A stretch of 64,000 bases of DNA from Actinomadura flavalba DSM 45200. Its GTDB lineage: Bacteria > Actinomycetota > Actinomycetes > Streptosporangiales > Streptosporangiaceae. Position numbers and translations under genes: made by a program. The stretch covers positions 1,922,001-1,986,000 of the forward strand of contig NZ_KB894093.1 of NCBI RefSeq assembly GCF_000374305.1, in the 5' to 3' direction. Shown in pieces: positions 57,511-64,000 of the stretch (the first letter of the stretch is position 1; the number at the start of each line of letters is the position of its first letter). The notes beneath the pieces are model-generated. The model was not told the origin of the DNA. It did no database searches and saw only the letters and a list, made by a program, of their open reading frames with translations.

Positions 57511-58407
57511 TCAGCGAGCGATCGCAGGCTCCACGAGCGCGCGGCGGGCGCGGCGTCCGGCCCACAGGCCGTCACTGGTCAGCACGACCAGCGCCGTCCA
57601 CACCAGGAGGAACCCGGCCCACCGGCTCGCGGGCATCTCCTCGTGCTGCACGAGATAGCCGATGAGGAACTGGAGGACGGGCGCGAGGTACTGGAGCATC
57701 CCGAGCGCGCTCATCGGGATGCGGGTGGCGGCGGCGTTGAACAGCATGAGCGGCAGCGCCGTCACCACTCCCGCGCCGACGAACAGCGCGACGTGCCCGA
57801 GCCCGCGCGTCCCGAACGTCGCGTCCCCGCCGAGCGTCAGCACGAACACCAGCGCGGGCGCGGCCATCACGGCGGTCTCGACCGCGAGGCTCTCCGCCGA
57901 CGGCATCGCCGCGAACTTCTTCACGAGCCCGTACACGGCGAACGACCCGGCCAGCGTCAGCGCGATCCACGGCGGCCGTCCGTAGTCGACCGTCAGCACC
58001 CCGACCGCCGCCGCGCCGAGCCCCATGGCGGCCCACTGCCACGCCCGCAGCCGCTCCCGGAAGATCACGACGCCGAACAGCACGCTGATCAACGGGTTGA
58101 TGAAGTACCCGAGCGCCGCCTCCAGCGTGTGCCCGGAGTTCACGGAGTAGATGTAGACGCCCCAGTTGATGGAGATCGTCACCGACGCGACCGTGAGCAA
58201 CCCGAGCCGCCGCCATCCGAGCGACCGAATCCACGCCCAGTTCCGCGCGACCAGCAGCAGCACCCCGACCGCCACCAGCGACCAGAGAATCCGGTGCGCG
58301 AGAATCTCGACGGCCCCGGCCGGCTTCAGCAACGGCCAGTAGAGAGGGAACAGCCCCCACAGCCCATAGGCGGCGGCCCCGGCCAGCATCCCGCGACGAT
58401 CGACCAC
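57511..58407 (-). CDS. rarD: RarD/EamA family transporter
   Basis: A 298-residue, ten-helix DMT-superfamily transporter of the RarD type: [65 protein letters not shown] and [25 protein letters not shown]. The family is linked to drug or metabolite export, but substrates are poorly defined. GTG start. Stands alone, divergent from msrA. Confidence 0.93.
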   Translation of the reverse strand: MVDRRGMLAGAAAYGLWGLFPLYWPLLKPAGAVEILAHRILWSLVAVGVLLLVARNWAWIRSLGWRRLGLLTVASVTISINWGVYIYSVNSGHTLEAALGYFINPLISVLFGVVIFRERLRAWQWAAMGLGAAAVGVLTVDYGRPPWIALTLAGSFAVYGLVKKFAAMPSAESLAVETAVMAAPALVFVLTLGGDATFGTRGLGHVALFVGAGVVTALPLMLFNAAATRIPMSALGMLQYLAPVLQFLIGYLVQHEEMPASRWAGFLLVWTALVVLTSDGLWAGRRARRALVEPAIAR

Positions 58408-58524
58408 GCGCCGACCCTAGCACCCGTAAGCATTGAACTCGTTAGACGCTCCTGTCGTCGCGATGGGGTTCCCTTGACCTCGTCCACCGTCCGACATGGC
58501 GGGACGCGAGCTAGATTGAAGGAC

Positions 58525-59175
<651 letters not shown>

Positions 59176-59181
59176 CCGGGT

Positions 59182-60048
59182 TCACCGGGCCAGGTGCCCT
59201 CGTAGTAGCTCAGCAACCTCACCGGCGGCCTCTTCGGGAATCCAGTGGCCCACTCCCGGCAGCACATGGAAGGTGTAGGGGCCGCTCACATACCGTCGAG
59301 TCAGCTCAGCGCCCCTCCGTCCCAGAGCCGGGTCCTTGTCACTCCACACGAACAACGCCGGAACGGTGACGCGCCCCACCGCTCGCGGCGAGATGAACGG
59401 CATGGCCCGATACCAGTTGAGCGCCGGCGTAAGAGCCCCGGACGTCGCCAGGAAATCCACGTCCCGAGCAGCGCCACCCTCGGTGTGCTCGCCCCCGGCG
59501 AGCCCGGCGACCAGCCGCCCCCGCGCGCGCCGATAAATCCAACGAAGCACCAGCTCAGGCACGCCGGGCACCTGAAACGCGAACATGTACCACGACATGA
59601 AAAACTGCCGACTGGTAAAAAGCGCCCGCACAAACGCAAGCGGATGCGGAACAGACAACGCAGTCACCGTAGCCACTACATCGGGCCGCTTAGCCGCAAG
59701 AGCCCAAGCAACCGTGGCCCCCCAGTCGTGCCCAACAACATGCACCTTCCGCCCCGCGGGCACAGCCACCTCAACGAGCCCGACAACATCGAGGACGAGC
59801 TCCGACAACCGATACGCGAACCTCCCACGCGGCCGAGCCCCTACCGAGTACCCCCGCTGATCAGGCACCAACGTCCGATACCCCAACGCATGCAACCGCG
59901 GCGCCACCACATCCCAACAACGCCCAGTCTGCGGAAACCCATGCAACAACACCACGACATCACCACCAACCGGCCCCTGATCAACAACATCAAACACAAA
60001 CCCACCACGCCCAAACGACGTGATCCGGTTCTCGCTGCTGTGCTCCAT
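59182..60048 (-). CDS. Alpha/beta hydrolase (epoxide hydrolase-like)
   Basis: A 288-residue alpha/beta hydrolase. Oxyanion region LLHGFPQTGRCW, nucleophile elbow VVGHDWGAT with Asp108, and catalytic His in PGVGHWIPEE. An Asp nucleophile followed by Trp (GHDWG) is typical of epoxide hydrolases and haloalkane dehalogenases. Codons end mostly in G or T, opposite to the window norm. Substrate unknown. Confidence 0.88.
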   Translation of the reverse strand: MEHSSENRITSFGRGGFVFDVVDQGPVGGDVVVLLHGFPQTGRCWDVVAPRLHALGYRTLVPDQRGYSVGARPRGRFAYRLSELVLDVVGLVEVAVPAGRKVHVVGHDWGATVAWALAAKRPDVVATVTALSVPHPLAFVRALFTSRQFFMSWYMFAFQVPGVPELVLRWIYRRARGRLVAGLAGGEHTEGGAARDVDFLATSGALTPALNWYRAMPFISPRAVGRVTVPALFVWSDKDPALGRRGAELTRRYVSGPYTFHVLPGVGHWIPEEAAGEVAELLRGHLAR

Positions 60049-60077
60049 GGTGCTGTGTACCTAGCCTCTCGCGCAGA

Positions 60078-61718
60078 TCAGAATGAGGTGAAGTCCGACG
60101 TAGCGCGCCCGCGGTAGAGTTCTCTGTGGAATTTGATGTACTCGGACCCGACGCGGTGGCCGCGCGCGCTCGCTAGGTCGGTAAACGGTTCGCCGGTACT
60201 CTCATCGACCACGCTGTGGTCATCATTTATCGTGAGCATTCCCATCTGAATCTGAACCTGATGAGTAGGGCAGACGCAGATGATGTTCGCGGGGATGTCT
60301 GGGCCATAGTGCGGAATGCCGATGCTCTGTAGGTGGACAGTCTGTGCCCACTTGAAGCCCGATGGAGTACGGAGTGTCTCGCCGCACACTTGGCACGCGT
60401 GATCATGTGCCTTCTTCACCTTCTCGGCGGTCCTGCGATCACCGCCCGAGGCGCTGTGGCTACGGCCGTAGGGGTCAAGGGAGCCTGGGCCGGTTGCGCG
60501 ATAGAACGGTGCTCGACTCTCGTCGTCATAGATCTTCTCCAGCCGGAACTGAAGAACGAGAAAGCCGTCTTGCCCGCGATTCGTCCAATACTCCTCTACG
60601 GCGTAGAGGCCATCGTAGCGATAGCCCTCCTCCGGGGCATGAGGATTGCCTTTCTGTGCTCCTCGGATGACGCGCACGGGAAGCCCGGAGGCGATATTCA
60701 TCAAGAGGGCAGCGTTGCCGGAATCGGTCGGCTCTTGATCCTTGTGTTGGCGTCCCCGCTCGTCGCGGCCGCCATGGCCGGTATAAATAATGGTGTCGCC
60801 CTCGTCGAGGTCATCGACGTAACCACCGGACGACACAATGGATTCGGCGCCGCCGGCGGCCTGCGTCCCTACGATCCCCGCTTGTAGGGCGCGATGGACA
60901 CCAGCGCGCGACAGATCGCGACGGGTGGGGAAATGCTGCCCCTCTTGGGTATCGGGAATTTCACCGTAACCCTGCGGATGCTTTGTCGATGCACTTGCCC
61001 GGTTGCGAAAGAAGGGTATCTCCGCGGCAACATTGTTTCCGCGACTACGCGGCGTGGGTTTGCCTTTTGCATTGAGCGATGCGTAAATGTGCCGGTAGAT
61101 CGCGTTGAGGTTGAGTGTGGATTCTCCGTTAGGGATACCGTCGCGAAGTACCGTGATCAGTTCGTTGCTGAAGGCCGTAAACTCTGCGCCTTCGTCTGCG
61201 TGCGCTGGCTTGCTGGGGGCAGTCGCAGTCAAGATGAAACTGCCTTCGATATCAGCGTGCTGGCCAACATCTGCGGCGGCCATACGTCCGATCACTTTCC
61301 CGCTGTAGCAGCAATCCAGGATCACGACGTTGTACTGCGCGCAGCTAGATTGCAGGATGTTCCGAAGGGCGGAATAGTCAACAGCCGAGAACAGTCGAGC
61401 CGGATCATCGCGGGTCCCGCGAAGCGCCAGAGAAAGGTCGGCACTGCCGCCGAGGAGTCCGTGTCCGGCGTAGTAAACGAGCAGCACCCGTTCCGCGGAT
61501 TCCGCTGCATCGACTACCGGATCAAGCATCTCGATGGACGTACCGGGCTCGGTCACTGTAATACAGTTTTCGGCAGGCAAGCCCCAAATGTCTTCGTCGC
61601 ACAGAGCTTCTTGGAGTGCGAGGACGTTATTGCTGACCGCTGGCAACTGGGGCAGGTGGTCGTACGTTGAAGTCCCGATGAGAACAGCACGAGAACTCCT
61701 GGGGTCAGGCAGTTTCAT
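60078..61718 (-). CDS. Caspase-like protease fused to SRA (YDG) and HNH domains
   Basis: A 546-residue multidomain protein. (1) About 1-230, caspase/metacaspase p20-like: start MKLPDPRSSRAVLIGTSTYD, catalytic His86 (YYAGHGLL) and Cys137 (ILDCCYSG). (2) About 258-400, SRA/YDG modified-base reader: RAGVHRALQAGIVG, GAESIVSSGGYVDDLDEGDTIIYTGHGGRD, NAALLMNIASGLPVRVIRG, YRYDGLYAVEEYW. (3) About 430-500, HNH-type: CQVCGE, TVHLQSIG, PANIICVCPTHQVQ. SRA-HNH pairs are known modification-dependent restriction enzymes; adding a caspase is unusual. ATG 61718 is chosen because the typical caspase start follows; it overlaps the EACC1-like gene by 14 bp. Composition is less GC-rich than the chromosome here. 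Confidence 0.85.
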   Translation of the reverse strand: MKLPDPRSSRAVLIGTSTYDHLPQLPAVSNNVLALQEALCDEDIWGLPAENCITVTEPGTSIEMLDPVVDAAESAERVLLVYYAGHGLLGGSADLSLALRGTRDDPARLFSAVDYSALRNILQSSCAQYNVVILDCCYSGKVIGRMAAADVGQHADIEGSFILTATAPSKPAHADEGAEFTAFSNELITVLRDGIPNGESTLNLNAIYRHIYASLNAKGKPTPRSRGNNVAAEIPFFRNRASASTKHPQGYGEIPDTQEGQHFPTRRDLSRAGVHRALQAGIVGTQAAGGAESIVSSGGYVDDLDEGDTIIYTGHGGRDERGRQHKDQEPTDSGNAALLMNIASGLPVRVIRGAQKGNPHAPEEGYRYDGLYAVEEYWTNRGQDGFLVLQFRLEKIYDDESRAPFYRATGPGSLDPYGRSHSASGGDRRTAEKVKKAHDHACQVCGETLRTPSGFKWAQTVHLQSIGIPHYGPDIPANIICVCPTHQVQIQMGMLTINDDHSVVDESTGEPFTDLASARGHRVGSEYIKFHRELYRGRATSDFTSF

Positions 61719-62076
61719 CGGGGGGACGCTCCATGGAACGCGCGATCTCTTCGGCATTCTCCGGCTTTACTTCATCGCCAAGCTGCCGCGTTGTGCCTTG
61801 ATGCTCGATCGTGGCGCTACCTGAGTCGCGGCTGGGCGACCTGCGCGGTCGTGTGCCCCGCCAGGTGAGGTAGGCGAGGATGAGCGATCCCAACTGCTCG
61901 ACGTTGTCGATCACCAGCGAGATGGTTTCGAGGGCGCCGCCCATCTCGCCAGGCTCGATCGCCGCAGCGTCGAGCTTGACGCGCCGGCTACGCAGCTCTT
62001 CGTGGTCGAGCAGGAACGTGTAGAACGATCGAGCCTCGTCGTCGGCCTGGGGGCCGCTGAAGCGGATCAACGTCAT
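61705..62076 (-). CDS. Effector-associated constant component (EACC1)-like protein
   Basis: A 123-residue protein matching the EACC1 pattern: an N-terminal strand (MTLIRFSGPQADDEARSFYTFLLDHEELRSRRVKL), PGEMGGALETISLVIDNVEQLGSLILAYLTWR (hydrophobic helix), then strands with ATIEHQGTTRQL. EACC proteins accompany caspase, peptidase and other effectors in multicellular bacteria and are thought to couple sensor and effector modules. It overlaps the caspase gene by 14 bp, which fits that role. Confidence 0.7.
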   Translation of the reverse strand: MTLIRFSGPQADDEARSFYTFLLDHEELRSRRVKLDAAAIEPGEMGGALETISLVIDNVEQLGSLILAYLTWRGTRPRRSPSRDSGSATIEHQGTTRQLGDEVKPENAEEIARSMERPPDETA

Positions 62077-62079
62077 GCG

Positions 62080-62178
62080 CTACTCCGTCGGTGCAGTGTC
62101 GGTACGGGAGGGGGCGTCCGCATCGTGGCGGCGGGTTGCCCTGTGCGCGGGGTCCACGCCTAGCCACATTTCGGTCAT
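62080..62178 (-). CDS. Possible small peptide gene upstream of EACC1
   Basis: A 32-residue ORF (MTEMWLGVDPAHRATRRHD, then a Thr/Asp-rich tail) ending 3 bp before the EACC1 start. Its ATG overlaps the stop of the preceding candidate ORF (ATGA at 62175-62178). No clear RBS, no recognised family. It is supported only by the unbroken chain of couplings and could be a leader without protein function. Confidence 0.3.
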   Translation of the reverse strand: MTEMWLGVDPAHRATRRHDADAPSRTDTAPTE

Positions 62179-62441
62179 GACGTACAGCGTAGAGCGGTCA
62201 GTCGAACTGCGTCAGGTTTACCGTCAGCGCGTCGCCGGAAATTTTCCCAAGAGGAATCGACAGGCAGACTGAGCCGTTCGTGTCGACTTAAACGCGGTTG
62301 CCACACCTTCGAGGGACCGCGACGCTTGTCGGTGTTCGTGAGGTCGCGGCACGCATCGACTAGCTCCGGTGCAAGCGTGGTCGCAGTCGCGCTCTTCCCG
62401 CGTGCGCTCCGTCGTTCCTTAGCCTGTGGCGACCTTTGCAT
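62175..62441 (-). CDS. Possible small basic protein between helicase and EACC1 genes
   Basis: An 88-residue Arg/Lys-rich ORF. ATG 62441 lies inside the helicase 3' end (23-bp overlap), and its stop overlaps the next small ORF's ATG. A central helix (TLAPELVDACRDLTNTDKRR) is plausible, but no family is recognised. The alternative is that 62179-62418 is non-coding and contains the promoter of the EACC1-caspase genes. Confidence 0.3.
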   Translation of the reverse strand: MQRSPQAKERRSARGKSATATTLAPELVDACRDLTNTDKRRGPSKVWQPRLSRHERLSLPVDSSWENFRRRADGKPDAVRLTALRCTS

Positions 62442-64000
62442 AGTGGAAGACGTCGGCCGGTAGCTCGTACGCGAGCTCCCAGAGAATCCGCATCGGGCGC
62501 TCTCCCTCGTGGCTCTGGTAAGTCATGGGCCCCGCGTAGAGGTAGGGCGGAGCGCCTGCCTTTGTCTCGCGAATAAATAGGTGGACCGACGAGCCCAGTT
62601 CTCGATGGTTGATATATCGCTGGCCATCTTTGGAGTTTTGACGTGTGTGGTTTTGCGATTCCCACTGAATCAACGATGGCGTGATGGCGCGATCGTTGTA
62701 CATTGTCGAGGGCTTGTAGCCTCGCTCGGACTTATTGATCGTCACCATGAAGACATCGGCCTGTGCGTCGGCGATCCAGCGAACGCCTTGCACCCAACTG
62801 CGCGTCCTTTCGAGCCCGAAAGCCGCCAAGAGTTCGTCTTTGCTGTATTGTGCATGCAAGCGTAGGGGCAGGTGTGCGGCTTCGGGGATGTGCGGTGTAA
62901 CGCGGCGAATATCCTGGTAGAGGATGTCGATGACAGTCCTGAACTCTTCGTGGCGCGCGTGATTGCGCCAGAGTGCATCGAGCATCTTTTCGACTTCGCT
63001 GGTTTGCTTGCCGCTGTCCACTGCCGCCTGCACCATCCTAAGCAAGCGTTGTTCGTGCGTTGTGAGTGCGGTGAGCCGCGGCGGGTGAGGCTTGATCAAA
63101 AGCTCCCGCAAGAAAGACAGCCGCTCTGGGTCATCGACGTGCAGCAGCCGCCCCAGTGCCTGCGCCAACGCTGCGTCTTCCACCGCGTCGGGGGTTGGGC
63201 GCTGGTCGAAACCGGCGGCCCGCCGCACGCGAGTCCAGCCGCCCCGCTTGTTTGCGTAGAGTTCATGCAGAGCGCGGTCAGTCCGCTCCAGGAACTCAGG
63301 CAAGGGGAGGTCGCCAAGCGCGCGCAACTCGGAGACGGCGTCGTCGAAGCGGTAAGTGAGTGATCGGCGGAGGTTGCTGAGTACCAGTGCGCTCACTTCG
63401 TGGTCGAGGTCGATCGAGCAGCCCGCCGGCAGCGTCGGGAAACCGGCCTCGACTTCGTCACTCAGCCGAGTTCGGGGTATGCCGGTCAGCGCGGTGAAAC
63501 GGTGGTCGAAGCGGAAATCCTTATGCTGGTGGCCGACGAAATCGAGCACGGTAAGAACATCTTTGGTCGCTGTGAGTCGTAGCCCTCGGCCGAGTTGCTG
63601 GAGGAAGACCGTCGCGCTTTCGGTCGGGCGGAGGAACAGGATGGTGTCGATGTCTGGTACGTCAACACCTTCGTTGAAGAGGTCGACGGTGAAGACTACG
63701 CGGACCGTCCCATCTTTGAGCGCGCGAAGGGTCGATTCGCGCTCTTCAGTGCTGTTACGGGAGGAGAGTGCGCGAGCCGCGATGTTGCGGCGATTGAACT
63801 CTTCGGCCATGAACTCCGCATGTTCGATGCTCACACAGAAGCCAATGGCCTGCACGGTCGCAAGGTCCGCCACCTTGGCGTTCAATGCGTGCACGATCTT
63901 GTCGACTCGCTCGCGGTGATGCAAGTAGAGCGTGGTGAGTTCGGCCGCATCGTATCGACCGCGGCGGAACGTGGCTGCGGAGAGATCGACGTCGTCGTGG
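62419..64000 (-). CDS. Superfamily 2 helicase with DUF3427-like C-terminus, 5' part missing
   Basis: The reading frame is open to the window edge, so the N-terminal (Walker A/DEAD) part lies outside. Visible is the RecA-like C-terminal helicase domain: VQAIGFCVSIEHAEFMAEEF (motif IV), VVFTVDLFNEGVDVPDIDTILFLRPT (V) and QQLGRGLRLT (VI), followed by a long DUF3427-type region ending in IRETKAGAPPYLYAGPMTYQSHEGERPMRILWELAYELP. Proteins of this type often start with a PLD-nuclease-like domain and occur in phage-defence islands. Co-directional with the EACC1-caspase genes. Confidence 0.88.
   Translation of the reverse strand, partial: HDDVDLSAATFRRGRYDAAELTTLYLHHRERVDKIVHALNAKVADLATVQAIGFCVSIEHAEFMAEEFNRRNIAARALSSRNSTEERESTLRALKDGTVRVVFTVDLFNEGVDVPDIDTILFLRPTESATVFLQQLGRGLRLTATKDVLTVLDFVGHQHKDFRFDHRFTALTGIPRTRLSDEVEAGFPTLPAGCSIDLDHEVSALVLSNLRRSLTYRFDDAVSELRALGDLPLPEFLERTDRALHELYANKRGGWTRVRRAAGFDQRPTPDAVEDAALAQALGRLLHVDDPERLSFLRELLIKPHPPRLTALTTHEQRLLRMVQAAVDSGKQTSEVEKMLDALWRNHARHEEFRTVIDILYQDIRRVTPHIPEAAHLPLRLHAQYSKDELLAAFGLERTRSWVQGVRWIADAQADVFMVTINKSERGYKPSTMYNDRAITPSLIQWESQNHTRQNSKDGQRYINHRELGSSVHLFIRETKAGAPPYLYAGPMTYQSHEGERPMRILWELAYELPADVFHYAKVATG

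Overview
The window is very GC-rich with strongly G/C-biased third codon positions, GTG/TTG starts and tightly coupled genes. It carries a 14-gene nuo operon, a conservon signalling cassette, a BldC-type regulator, mycosin-like secretion genes and menaquinone genes. This fits a filamentous actinomycete, most likely of the Streptosporangiales (for example Thermomonosporaceae); the genus is an inference. No rRNA, tRNA, CRISPR array or insertion sequence was seen.

Layout. 1-7.2 kb: end of hemB, a primase/polymerase-like protein, a membrane pseudokinase, a secreted lipocalin, hemL, and a DapA-family aldolase divergent from a LysR regulator. 7.2-16.4 kb: an active membrane Ser/Thr kinase, then a histidine phosphatase and a System II cytochrome c maturation operon (ResA-CcdA-ResB-CcsB) ending in a shared terminator, a PLDc_N membrane protein, and a lethal-factor-like metallopeptidase with a small partner. 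16.4-36.2 kb: bldC, a DUF4229 protein, menG, a menaquinone-type geranylgeranyl reductase, nuoA-N and a long-chain polyprenyl diphosphate synthase. A perfect 20-bp Rex-type palindrome lies just upstream of the reductase. This stretch would make and saturate the quinone and build the NADH dehydrogenase that reduces it, with NADH/NAD+ control.

36.4-42.7 kb: a type VII secretion-associated operon (YxxxD substrate, PPE-like Gly/Pro-rich protein, mycosin, Pro-rich protein, DUF1023 hydrolase, lipoprotein) followed by a non-lipidated paralogue of the lipoprotein; no EccB/C/D/E core genes are present. 42.9-45.1 kb: an RsbW-like ATPase, an AlkZ-like protein and an unknown. 45.1-48.6 kb: an alkanesulfonate/taurine uptake and desulfonation operon. 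48.7-52.6 kb: a complete conservon (histidine kinase, Roadblock, DUF742, GTPase). 52.8-56.7 kb: a P450 / class I terpene synthase / class II diterpene cyclase operon, predicted to make an oxidised labdane-related diterpenoid.

57-64 kb: a secreted protein, RarD, MsrA and an alpha/beta hydrolase, then a compositionally distinct defence-like block. That block holds a DUF3427-type helicase (running off the window), small coupled ORFs, an EACC1-like protein and a caspase-SRA-HNH fusion. It is the most unusual system in the window: a base-modification reader, a nuclease and a death-type protease in one polypeptide.
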